DNA of 10,615 nt from Lachnospiraceae bacterium UBA5895 (GCA_002431915.1 DJEP01000010.1:1-10615); one strand, 5' to 3'; positions 1-7,178 are shown, numbered from the stretch's first letter. The notes: generated by a model not told the origin, from the letters alone. Made by a program: numbers and translations.

Positions 1-31
1 AGCATTCCTTCACTAACTCTCCAGTTAACGC

Positions 32-61
32 AAAAACACGCTGCCAAAATCGGCAGCGTGT
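32..61 (-). terminator. Intrinsic terminator of the ABC importer operon
   Basis: A perfect 10-bp stem (positions 36-45 pairing with 52-61, GC-rich core GGCAGCG/CGCTGCC) encloses a 6-base loop. On the minus strand it is followed directly by five T (36-32). It begins 13 bases after the stop codon of the ATPase gene, as expected for a Rho-independent terminator. Read on the plus strand there is no T run right after the stem, so it looks unidirectional. Confidence 0.9.
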
Positions 62-74
62 CCTAATCTTATTT

Positions 75-878
75 TTACGCCAGCATCATGCGGTCATTTG
101 CGAATTCTCCGCCGCTGACTTCTTCGAACTTCGCCAGCAGATCCTTCACCTGAAGATTCTTCTTCTCTTCTCCCGCCACATCGTAGATAACTTTGCCTTC
201 GTGCATCATGATCAGACGGTTGCCGTGTACAATGGCATCTTTCATGTTATGGGTTACCATCATGGCAGTCAGCTGATTCTCAGCGATGATCTTATCGCTG
301 ATCTCCAGTACCTTGGCTGCGGTCTTGGGATCCAGTGCTGCGGTATGCTCATCTAACAGCAGAAGCTTCGGCTGCTTTAATGCTGCCATCAGAAGTGTGA
401 TTGCCTGACGCTGACCACCGGACAGGAGCCCTACCTTGCTTGTCATGCGATCCTCCAGTCCCAACCCAAGCGTCTGTAACTTTTCACGGAACAGCTCTCT
501 GTCCTCTCTGGAAACACCCCAGCGAAGGGTTCTCTTCTCTCCACGACGCAGGGCAATCGCCATGTTCTCTTCGATATCCATGGTGGCAGCGGTTCCCGTC
601 ATGGGATCCTGGAATACTCTTCCCAGATATTTTGCTCTCTTATGCTCCGGCAGATTCGTAATATCCGTGCCGTCGATGATGATCTTACCGGAATCAATAG
701 GCCATACACCGGCGATGGCATTCAGCGTGGTGGATTTACCGGCGCCGTTACCTCCGATGATGGTCACAAAATCTCCGGGATTTAAATTCAGGTTTACCCC
801 GTTTAATGCCACCTTTTCATTGATGGTTCCCCTGTTAAATACTTTATGTATATCCTGTATCTCCAATGCGTAAGCCAT
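75..878 (-). CDS. ABC importer ATP-binding protein (TrpZ-like family)
   Basis: This 267-residue cytoplasmic nucleotide-binding subunit is predicted to power the importer formed with the permease and binding protein encoded just upstream. All ABC ATPase motifs are intact: Walker A GGNGAGKS (residues 42-49), Q-loop Gln90, signature LSGGQRQ (152-158), Walker B LLLLDE (172-177) and switch His210. The length is normal for a single-domain subunit. The frame stays open upstream to 995, but I place the start at ATG 876-878. The family N-terminus begins there, a purine-rich AAAGGAG site sits about 10 bases upstream, and the extension would lie wholly inside the permease gene. The permease stop and this start overlap as TAATG, implying translational coupling. 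The LivF-like branch is known to serve amino acid-type importers; the substrate here is not shown by sequence. Confidence 0.93.
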   Translation of the reverse strand: MAYALEIQDIHKVFNRGTINEKVALNGVNLNLNPGDFVTIIGGNGAGKSTTLNAIAGVWPIDSGKIIIDGTDITNLPEHKRAKYLGRVFQDPMTGTAATMDIEENMAIALRRGEKRTLRWGVSREDRELFREKLQTLGLGLEDRMTSKVGLLSGGQRQAITLLMAALKQPKLLLLDEHTAALDPKTAAKVLEISDKIIAENQLTAMMVTHNMKDAIVHGNRLIMMHEGKVIYDVAGEEKKNLQVKDLLAKFEEVSGGEFANDRMMLA

Positions 879-1822
879 TATTTTGACGCTCCTTTCCGAA
901 GTGTTCTCTTCTCCTTCAAGTAAGGAATTGCCAGGAAAATGGCAACTACGATAGCAGAGAACAATTTCATATCCTCTGAAGGCATCTTCAGCCACAGCAC
1001 GAACTGATATACCATATAGTAGATCACAGCTCCCAGGATTACAGATGCAAGTGTAAATGCAAATGCAAGCTTTCTCTTGCTGGCAAACTTACCGAACAAT
1101 ACCTCACCGATAATAACAGCTGCCAGACCGATGACGATGGCACCACGTCCCATATTGACATCCGCCGCACCCTGGAACTGTCCGTACAATGCACCACACA
1201 GGCCTACCAGACCGTTGGAGATCATCAGTGCCAGCACCTTGATAAAGTTGGTATTGATGCCCTGTGCTCTCGCCATATTGCCGTTACATCCGGTAGCACG
1301 GATGGCATGTCCCTGCTCCGTTCCGAAATACCAGTACATCACCGCAATCAATGCCAGTAAGAATACGATCATTCCCAGGAAAAAGAGAAGTCTGCTCACC
1401 GAACCGTCCGTCACATAACGCAGGGATACCACCAGCGGATAATTGTCTACGCTGACCGGCTGGTTTGCTTTTCCCATGATATTCAGATTGATGGAATACA
1501 GAGAGATCTGCGTCAGAATGCTTGCCAGGATTCCGGGAATTCCCAGTGCGGTGTTCAGTAGTCCCGTTACCATTCCTGCCAGTGCTCCCGCCAGGAAAGC
1601 AATGGGCAATGTAACTAAAGGAGAGACTCCCGCACGGATCAGCATAACGGATACCGCAGCACCGGTGGCAATGGAACCATCCACGGTCAGATCAGCGAAA
1701 TCCAGCAGGCGGAACGTAATATACACTCCCAGTGCCATGACTCCCCAAATCATTCCCTGCGCTATGGATCCCGGCATTGCCCTGAACAGGGAAAGGGGAT
1801 TCAGTGACATAAAGTAAGACAT
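878..1822 (-). CDS. ABC importer membrane permease (BPD_transp_2, TrpY-like)
   Basis: This 314-residue integral membrane protein is the predicted translocation channel of the importer. It has roughly eight or nine hydrophobic segments, starting with the stretch around residues 19-37 and ending near residue 305 before a short basic tail (KEKRTLRKGASK). Features typical of the LivH/RbsC-type permease superfamily include the glycine/alanine-rich segments around residues 60-100 and the late segment with VIGLAAVIIGEVLFGK, thought to lie near the ATPase contact. The start is well supported: AGGAGG lies 8 bases upstream of the ATG at 1822. The gene follows the binding-protein gene after 94 bases that contain a large hairpin, and its TAA overlaps the next ATG by one base. 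Only one permease gene is present, so a homodimer is inferred. Confidence 0.92.
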   Translation of the reverse strand: MSYFMSLNPLSLFRAMPGSIAQGMIWGVMALGVYITFRLLDFADLTVDGSIATGAAVSVMLIRAGVSPLVTLPIAFLAGALAGMVTGLLNTALGIPGILASILTQISLYSINLNIMGKANQPVSVDNYPLVVSLRYVTDGSVSRLLFFLGMIVFLLALIAVMYWYFGTEQGHAIRATGCNGNMARAQGINTNFIKVLALMISNGLVGLCGALYGQFQGAADVNMGRGAIVIGLAAVIIGEVLFGKFASKRKLAFAFTLASVILGAVIYYMVYQFVLWLKMPSEDMKLFSAIVVAIFLAIPYLKEKRTLRKGASK

Positions 1823-1840
1823 TTCTTTTTCCTCCTAAAA

Positions 1841-1883
1841 CTTCCGATAGGGATACCGCTATCTGGCGCTATCCCTATCGAAG
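1841..1883 (-). promoter_or_regulatory. Intercistronic hairpin, possible leaky terminator or mRNA stabiliser
   Basis: Positions 1845-1855 (CGATAGGGATA) and 1870-1880 (TATCCCTATCG) are perfect reverse complements. With one bulged base the stem extends to 14 pairs (1841-1844 with 1880-1883). Inside, 1857-1860 can pair with 1865-1868 around a 4-base ATCT loop, giving one long rod. On the transcribed strand the hairpin is followed by four T (1840-1837) and then at once by the AGGAGG site of the permease. The short T run suggests partial termination or 3'-end protection of the upstream mRNA rather than full termination. The biological role is inference; the pairing is directly visible. Confidence 0.75.
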
Positions 1884-1916
1884 TATATTTTGTTTCGTAC
1901 TGAATTAACGGAATGA

Positions 1917-2933
1917 TTACTGAATTGCTACATAATCATCGGGAACGCTAATGCCCAGTTCCTCACAGATCTTCGCATTGTACTTCTTGGTAACGTTGGG
2001 AGCGTAACGAACATCCATGGTAGTGATATCTGCGCCCTCAGCCAGGATCTCGTATGCCATCTCGCCGGTAGCATATCCCAGATCATAGTAGCTGATGGAT
2101 AAGGTAGCTACACCACAACCGTTGCAGATACCCTCTTCACCTGCGATTACAGGAACCTTAGCGGGAGCTACTACGTTGTATACGGTCTCGGTTACAGATG
2201 CCAGAGTGTTGTCGGTAGGAATATACAGAACATCGCACTCTCCTGCAGCTGCAGTGGTTACAGACTGTACTTCGTTGGTATCAGCGATTGCATACTCTTT
2301 ATAAGCAATACCGTCCTTGTCCAGAGCAGCCTCGAACAGCTGGATCTGATACAGAGAGTTTGCTTCTGCGGAACAATATAACAGACCAACCTGCTTTACA
2401 TCCGGGAACAGTTCCTTTAACATAGCTTCCTGCTCTTCGATAGGTGCCAGATCGGAAGTACCGGAGATATTTCTTCCGGTAGCACCGGACCAATCGGAGA
2501 TTTCCAAAGCGGTTGCATAATCGGTTACGGAAGTTCCGAGAATAGGAATCGTGGTCGTAGCTGCTGCTGCACTCTGTAAAGGAGAAGTTGCATTTGCAAG
2601 AATCAGATCCACACCGTCAGATACGAAACCGTTACAGATGGTAGCTGCGGTGGTCTGCTCACCCTGTGCATTCTGCAGATCGAATTTTACATTGTCACCA
2701 AGCTTTTCTTTTAATGCATCCTGGAATCCCTGGGTAGCTGCATCCAGAGCCTCATGCTCTACCAGCTGGCAGATACCGATGTTATATACTTTGCCATCTG
2801 TGGAAGCTGCTCCAGTCTGTGCTGCGCTTCCTGCTGTGGTAGAAGCAGTTCCGTTATCGGTGCTGCCACAACCTGTCAGAACTGACGCTGCCATTACTGC
2901 GGTAAGTACTACAGATAATAATTTCTTTTTCAT
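1917..2933 (-). CDS. ABC importer substrate-binding lipoprotein (ABC_sub_bind family, TrpX-like)
   Basis: This 338-residue extracytoplasmic solute receptor is predicted to deliver ligand to the permease. It has a lysine-rich, hydrophobic signal peptide and the lipobox LTGC, with Cys22 as the lipidated residue, followed by a Ser/Thr/Ala-rich linker to about residue 48. The mature part shows family hallmarks: IGICQLVEHEALD near its start, a GTSDLAPIEEQ segment, an LLYCSAEANS segment, IPTDN, and the late ISYYDLGYATGEMA. I start at ATG 2933, where a signal peptide begins and a GAGGG site lies about 9 bases upstream; an upstream Met at 2984 would add 17 residues that disrupt the signal peptide. 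Related streptococcal TrpX proteins bind aromatic amino acids, but other members have unknown ligands, so tryptophan is only a hypothesis. It is the first gene of its operon. Confidence 0.92.
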   Translation of the reverse strand: MKKKLLSVVLTAVMAASVLTGCGSTDNGTASTTAGSAAQTGAASTDGKVYNIGICQLVEHEALDAATQGFQDALKEKLGDNVKFDLQNAQGEQTTAATICNGFVSDGVDLILANATSPLQSAAAATTTIPILGTSVTDYATALEISDWSGATGRNISGTSDLAPIEEQEAMLKELFPDVKQVGLLYCSAEANSLYQIQLFEAALDKDGIAYKEYAIADTNEVQSVTTAAAGECDVLYIPTDNTLASVTETVYNVVAPAKVPVIAGEEGICNGCGVATLSISYYDLGYATGEMAYEILAEGADITTMDVRYAPNVTKKYNAKICEELGISVPDDYVAIQ

Positions 2934-2952
2934 AATAAATGCCCTCTTTTCT

Positions 2953-2970
2953 GCAAATCTTTCGATCTGC
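2953..2970 (-). promoter_or_regulatory. Leader hairpin with GAAA tetraloop next to the ribosome site
   Basis: On the minus strand GCAGATC and GATTTGC form a 7-bp stem (one G-U pair) closed by a GAAA loop, a GNRA-type tetraloop that is usually very stable. It ends just a few bases before the AAAAGAGGG ribosome site of the binding-protein gene. It could stabilise the leader, present a tertiary contact, or tune ribosome access. Function is not established. Confidence 0.5.
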
Positions 2971-2986
2971 TTACTGTAATGCATAG

Positions 2987-3008
2987 ACGCTTTAATCCGT
3001 CAAAGCGT
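2987..3008 (-). promoter_or_regulatory. Inverted repeat early in the leader, operator or 5' hairpin
   Basis: ACGCTTT (3008-3002) and AAAGCGT (2993-2987) are perfect reverse complements separated by 8 bases. From the promoter call the transcript should begin near 3015, so the repeat would sit at about +8 to +29. That position fits either a repressor operator or a 5'-terminal RNA hairpin. No known regulator motif was recognised. Confidence 0.45.
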
Positions 3009-3013
3009 TGCAC

Positions 3014-3025
3014 TGATAAATATCA
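3014..3025 (-). promoter_or_regulatory. Short palindrome over the -10 / start region
   Basis: TGATA and TATCA flank a 2-base centre, forming a 12-base palindrome that overlaps the -10 hexamer and the expected transcription start. It is placed where a repressor would block polymerase. It is AT-rich and short, so chance is a real alternative. Confidence 0.3.
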
Positions 3026-3050
3026 TAAACCATAAACGGGCATTCGTCAA
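3022..3050 (-). promoter_or_regulatory. Sigma-A type promoter of the ABC importer operon
   Basis: The -35 hexamer TTGACG (3050-3045) and -10 hexamer TATGAT (3027-3022) each differ from consensus by one base and are separated by the optimal 17 bases. The expected start near 3015 leaves a leader of about 80 bases before the ATG at 2933. The spacer and -10 contain a tandem direct repeat GTTTATG (3037-3031 and 3030-3024). This is the strongest promoter match I found in the window, and it matches the operon boundary between the acyltransferase-like gene and the importer genes. Confidence 0.8.
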
Positions 3051-3090
3051 ACTGATTTCATCAATGAATTAGATAATATTAATCAAATTT

Positions 3091-3762
3091 TTAAATGTCA
3101 GTTTTTTTCACAACCTCACCGGGTCTCTTGAAGATATGGCCGGCGGGGATCACGCCTCTGACACAGGAGGTAGGATAGACATTGGAATTACGCCCGATGA
3201 CAGTTCCGGGGTTCAGCACGCTGTTGCAGCCCACTTCCACATGGTCGCCTAACATGGCTCCCATTTTCTTCAGTCCGGTCTCGATCTTCTCCTCTCCGTT
3301 CTTCACAACCACCAGCGTCTTATCGCTCTTCACATTGGAAGTAATGGAACCGGCTCCCATATGGGACTTGAAGCCGAGTACGCTGTCACCCACGTAATTA
3401 TAATGGGGCACCTGTACTTTATTGAACAGAACCACGTTCTTCAGTTCGGTGGAATTGCCGACTACCGCACCCTTTCCCACGATGGCATTGCCGCGGACAA
3501 ATGCGCAGTGACGGATCTCCGCTTCCTCATCAACGATTAACGGACCGTTCAGGCAGGCGGTAGGAGCAACTTTTGCATTTTTAGCCACCCAGATGTCCTC
3601 GCCTCTTTTTTCATAGATTTCCTCTGGCAGTCTCTTGCCCAGCTCCAGAATAAAATCGTGGATTCTGGGAAGTACCTCCCAGGGATACTCTGCCTCCGTG
3701 AACAGATCTGCCGCAATGGTCTCTGTCAGATCATACAGATTTTCAATCATAATATTTTCCAT
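3091..3762 (-). CDS. Stand-alone left-handed beta-helix acyltransferase-like protein (GlmU C-terminal-like)
   Basis: This 223-residue protein has a short helical N-terminus (about residues 1-55) and then hexapeptide repeats with the LbH pattern from about residue 58 to 210. The central part resembles the acetyltransferase half of GlmU: HYNYVGDSVLG (residues 120-130) matches the GlmU HLTYLGDAEIG region, so His120 and Tyr123 occupy the positions of the catalytic His and its neighbouring Tyr. Asn143 in the following SITSN fits the conserved Asn of TITCN. The N-terminal nucleotidyltransferase domain of GlmU is absent, so the common label UDP-GlcNAc pyrophosphorylase would be wrong for this protein. 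A sugar-nucleotide or related acyl acceptor is plausible but unknown. GAGGAG lies 8 bases before the ATG. It follows topB by 18 bases and ends the upstream run; I see no GC-rich terminator after it. Confidence 0.85.
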   Translation of the reverse strand: MENIMIENLYDLTETIAADLFTEAEYPWEVLPRIHDFILELGKRLPEEIYEKRGEDIWVAKNAKVAPTACLNGPLIVDEEAEIRHCAFVRGNAIVGKGAVVGNSTELKNVVLFNKVQVPHYNYVGDSVLGFKSHMGAGSITSNVKSDKTLVVVKNGEEKIETGLKKMGAMLGDHVEVGCNSVLNPGTVIGRNSNVYPTSCVRGVIPAGHIFKRPGEVVKKTDI

Positions 3763-3780
3763 GATAGTTTCTCCTCATCT

Positions 3781-5829
3781 TTATTCTTTATTTTTGGTAT
3801 TGGATTGCTTTTGTTTCTTCTGGTAAAATTCTTCCGTAGCCTGGAACTGTCTCCAGAGCACGCCCTGATTGTTCAGTCCTCGCACGGCAATGGTTCTCCT
3901 GCCCACAAAATCCGTAAGCTTTCCCATGTACTCATCCGGTGTGATCACACCGTCTGCCACCATGGTGAGTCCTTTTTCCCAGCTGGCTGTCAGTGCCGGA
4001 TTCAAAAGTGGTCTGATGGAATCCGATACCACATCGTAAATCATCTCTCCCATCTGGGTAGGAGTCAGTACCTGGGTCTTATTATTCAGTGCCAGATACT
4101 CAATGTTCACCAGTTTTTTCAGAATCTCCGCTCTCGTGGCACTGGTGCCGATGCCGCTTCCCTTGATCTGCGCCCGCAGTTCTTCGTCCTCAATGAACTG
4201 TCCCGCATTTTCCATAGTCAGGATAATACTTCCGGAAGTATACCGCTTGGGAGGAGAGGTCTCGCCCTCCTTGATCTCATAAGTATCCGCGGATAAGAGA
4301 TCTCCCTTTTTCAGGTGCATTAAGAGATTTGTAAGTTCCGCATCACATTTTTCGTCGGTGCTTTCGCTCTCATTCTCTTTGTCTTCCTTTGGAGCCGTAT
4401 TCTCCTTTTTAAAAGAGAAGTTCGTCATCTTCAGATACCCTTCCTGCACCAGCACTTTAAAGCTGGCAAAAAAGCTTTCTTCCTTCACCTTCACCGTCAG
4501 GGAGAACTTCTGGTAGACTGCCGGAGGATAGAAAATACTTAAGAACCTTCGCACGATGATTTCATATACCTTTGCCGCCGTAGGAGCCAGCCCCGCCAGG
4601 TTATTCAGTCCCTGTCCCGTGGGGATGATGGCGTAATGATCCGTGATCTGTTTGTCATTCACATACCGGGTCTTCGCAATATTCTTATAAGTCCCCTGCT
4701 CCAGCACTTCTTTGGCAAAAGGTGCCGCCAGGGCATAATTGCGGAGACCACCGATATTTTTATGGATCTCCTTTGCCACCGCCGTAGACAGAACTCTGGC
4801 ATCCGTTCGTGGGTAGGTGGTCATCTTTTTTTCATATAATTCCTGCACGATCCTAAGGGTCTCGTCCGGACTGATCTTAAAGTATTTGGAACAGTCATTC
4901 TGCAGCTCCGCCAGATTATATAAAAGCGGTGCATTTTTATTCTCTTTTTTCTTCTCGATACCGGTGACGGTCATAGGTCCCACCGGCTCTGTGGTAAGCT
5001 CTGCGATCAAGCGCTCGGCATCCTCTTTTTTCTTAAAGCCGTTCTCTTTGTATAATGCCGGAGAATTATAGTATTTTGAACCTTCCGCGGCTCTCCACTC
5101 CGCGGTAAAAGGCTTTTCCTGCAATTTGAAATTACCGATCACCCGGTAAAAAGGAGTCTTCGTGAACGACCGGATCTCCCGCTCTCTGTTCACGATCATG
5201 CCCAAAACGCAGGTCATGACACGACCCACGGAGATCACCGCACGATCCCTCTTCAGATAATCCTTTACGGTCTTACCGTATTTCAAAGTCAGTGCCCTGG
5301 AGAAGTTGATACCCATCAGATAATCTTCCTTGGCACGCAGATAAGCGGCATTTCCCAGATTATCATACGCCGAGAGGTCTTTGGCTTCCCGGATGCCGCG
5401 TAAGATCTCCTCTTCTGTCTGGGAGTCGATCCACACTCGCTTCCGCTCCTTGCCCTGTACGCCTGCCATCTGCTCCACCAGACGATAGATATATTCTCCC
5501 TCCCGTCCGGAGTCGGTGCAGACATAGATCGTAGAGACATCCTCTCTGTTTAACAGAGAACTTACGATGGTATATTGTTTTCTGGCATTTTCAATGACTT
5601 CGTATTTGAATTCCGCCGGCAGAAAAGGAAGTGTCTCAAAGCTCCATCTCTTAAACTTTTCATCGTACACCTCCGGATAGCTCATGGTCACCAGATGTCC
5701 CACGCACCAGGTAACTATAGCTTCTTCCGACTCCAGATAGCCGTCTTTGGAACGCATATTATATTTTAAAGCGTTGGCAAATTCCCTTGCCACGCTGGGT
5801 TTCTCTGCAATAAATAAATTTTTACCCAC
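3781..5829 (-). CDS. topB: DNA topoisomerase III (type IA)
   Basis: This 682-residue enzyme passes single DNA strands to relax or decatenate DNA. The N-terminal TOPRIM domain starts with FIAEKPSVARE (Glu9) and has the acidic motif TDSGREGE (residues 105-112), in which the second Asp of the usual DxD is Gly108, a variant I recall from Firmicutes TopB. The nucleophile is Tyr339 in TTYPRTDAR. Later family blocks include DHYAIIPT (397-404) and GIGTSATRAEIL (559-570). The usual SVGRVQT block reads SVGRVMT (about 200-206). A charged low-complexity insert lies at about 472-495 and the end is Lys/Gln-rich with no cysteine zinc fingers. The start codon is GTG at 5829-5827, chosen because the family N-terminus begins exactly there; AGGAA lies 11 bases upstream, a modest site. 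It follows the ATPase gene by 24 bases. Confidence 0.93.
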   Translation of the reverse strand: MGKNLFIAEKPSVAREFANALKYNMRSKDGYLESEEAIVTWCVGHLVTMSYPEVYDEKFKRWSFETLPFLPAEFKYEVIENARKQYTIVSSLLNREDVSTIYVCTDSGREGEYIYRLVEQMAGVQGKERKRVWIDSQTEEEILRGIREAKDLSAYDNLGNAAYLRAKEDYLMGINFSRALTLKYGKTVKDYLKRDRAVISVGRVMTCVLGMIVNREREIRSFTKTPFYRVIGNFKLQEKPFTAEWRAAEGSKYYNSPALYKENGFKKKEDAERLIAELTTEPVGPMTVTGIEKKKENKNAPLLYNLAELQNDCSKYFKISPDETLRIVQELYEKKMTTYPRTDARVLSTAVAKEIHKNIGGLRNYALAAPFAKEVLEQGTYKNIAKTRYVNDKQITDHYAIIPTGQGLNNLAGLAPTAAKVYEIIVRRFLSIFYPPAVYQKFSLTVKVKEESFFASFKVLVQEGYLKMTNFSFKKENTAPKEDKENESESTDEKCDAELTNLLMHLKKGDLLSADTYEIKEGETSPPKRYTSGSIILTMENAGQFIEDEELRAQIKGSGIGTSATRAEILKKLVNIEYLALNNKTQVLTPTQMGEMIYDVVSDSIRPLLNPALTASWEKGLTMVADGVITPDEYMGKLTDFVGRRTIAVRGLNNQGVLWRQFQATEEFYQKKQKQSNTKNKE

Positions 5830-5853
5830 GTATTACCGTCTTCCTGTCATAAA

Positions 5854-7149
5854 TCACGCACCCACGCTGCGAAACCGTACCTTCCCGGATACTTTCTCCG
5901 CCAGTGCATTTTCATAACCATTCTCACAAAATATTATCATCTCATCCGGTTCCGTCCGGATGCCTTTCAGCGCTGTCTGCAGCGCATCATAATCTTCCGA
6001 AGTATAACATACCGTGCCGGAATAATCCACTGCGATCTTTCTTCCCTCAGTATCTCCGCATAAAAAATATGCTCTCCCCTGCGCTGCCTTCTTCAGTTCC
6101 ACCGTGTGGAAATCTGCCTGCAATATCTCCTGACAGTTTCTCCGATATGCGGATCTCACAAAGTTACTGTAATCCTCCCGGATATATTTTTCATAAAAAG
6201 TTCTGCCGCTTTCTCTTCTCCAGGCGGTCTGGTGGGGAAACAGAAAACGAAAATAAAACCGTATAAAAGAATTACTGATCTCATAGATCCCGGGCAGCAC
6301 CTTTTCCACCAGTTCCAGTTCCATCAGATTCTTCAGATAGACACTGATCTTCGCCCGGGAGAATCCGGTACGGGCGTACATATCATTCAGCTTGCCGTTC
6401 TTCTCATCCGCTATGGTGGCAAGGATGGTATTGTAGACCGCGGTCTCACGCAGTTCCTCCGACAGCCATTTAATCATCAGTTCCGGAAGGAAGCTGTTTT
6501 TCTCTAAAAAGAGTGTCGTCAGATTTTTCTCCACAGAGGCTGACGGATCCAACAGTTTCCATAATCCCGGCATTCCGCCTAACGCCGCAAAGAGTTCTAT
6601 GCTCTCCTGAAGCGTTCCACCGGGGAAGATCCGGCGCATTGTGGAAAAAGGCAGCTCTTTGACCTTCAGAAAACCACTGACGGAAAATGCCAGGTTCCCT
6701 ACTTTGGAGATCATGCTGTTCTCCACCCATCCGGATGCGTAGGTCGTAAGAATCACAAGAAGGGAAACCTCCCTGTGTTCCTTTAGGTAACGGATCAGTT
6801 CCTGTAAAAAAGAGGTATCCCCCTTTAACAGATAATGAAAGTTCTCTATGATCAGAACCTTTTTGCGATCACTTTTTTCTCCGGATACACACTGTAATAC
6901 TTCTTCCCAGGAAGGGTTCCGTGAAATCTCTTTCCCCTGTTCTTTAAGTTCCTGCCCCCACTGATAGCACAGTTCCCTGGAAGAACAGTTGGGAGCGGTA
7001 TATCGTATGGTCTGTTTTTCTTCCGTAAAAGAGGTTAAGAGAGCCGTCTTACCAACGCCTCTCTGTCCATATACCACCAGGATCTGGCTCCCCGGTCTCT
7101 TATAATGATTCTCCAAAAAAGCTGTTTCCTGTTCCCTTCCAGTTAACAT
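5854..7149 (-). CDS. P-loop ATPase of the archaeal-type ATPase_2 / DUF234 family
   Basis: This 431-residue cytoplasmic protein has Walker A GQRGVGKT (residues 28-35) at its N-terminus. The Walker B strand is VLIIEN (98-103), in which the usual Asp-Glu pair is Glu102-Asn103. A winged-helix region spans about residues 240-285 (LNDMYARTGFSRAKISVYLK), followed by ISNSFIRFYFRFLFP (about 291-305), the hallmark leading into the DUF234 region. In family members the C-terminus resembles a PD-(D/E)XK nuclease fold; here I cannot see a clear catalytic set, only ELKK (351-354) and VDYSG. The function of this family is poorly known: DNA binding and ATP binding are likely, hydrolysis uncertain. The ATG at 7149 has GAGG only 5 bases upstream. 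It sits 29 bases after the EAL gene and 24 before topB, so a link with DNA handling is plausible. Confidence 0.85.
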   Translation of the reverse strand: MLTGREQETAFLENHYKRPGSQILVVYGQRGVGKTALLTSFTEEKQTIRYTAPNCSSRELCYQWGQELKEQGKEISRNPSWEEVLQCVSGEKSDRKKVLIIENFHYLLKGDTSFLQELIRYLKEHREVSLLVILTTYASGWVENSMISKVGNLAFSVSGFLKVKELPFSTMRRIFPGGTLQESIELFAALGGMPGLWKLLDPSASVEKNLTTLFLEKNSFLPELMIKWLSEELRETAVYNTILATIADEKNGKLNDMYARTGFSRAKISVYLKNLMELELVEKVLPGIYEISNSFIRFYFRFLFPHQTAWRRESGRTFYEKYIREDYSNFVRSAYRRNCQEILQADFHTVELKKAAQGRAYFLCGDTEGRKIAVDYSGTVCYTSEDYDALQTALKGIRTEPDEMIIFCENGYENALAEKVSGKVRFRSVGA

Positions 7150-7178
7150 GGCAGCCTCATTCTTTCTGCTACAACGGA

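Noticed and set aside
879..995. N-terminal extension of the ABC ATPase frame up to 995
   Set aside because: It lies inside the permease gene, has no family similarity, and the ATG at 878 has the TAATG overlap and a purine-rich site upstream.
2934..2984. Upstream Met start for the binding protein
   Set aside because: It would put charged residues ahead of a clear lipoprotein signal peptide; the ATG at 2933 has a better ribosome site.
2934..3015. T-box or other known riboswitch in the importer leader
   Set aside because: The leader is too short and lacks recognisable T-box elements; only simple hairpins are visible.
3057..3090. Terminator after the acyltransferase-like gene
   Set aside because: The region is AT-rich and has only a weak TTCAT/ATGAA repeat with no GC stem or T run, so read-through remains possible.
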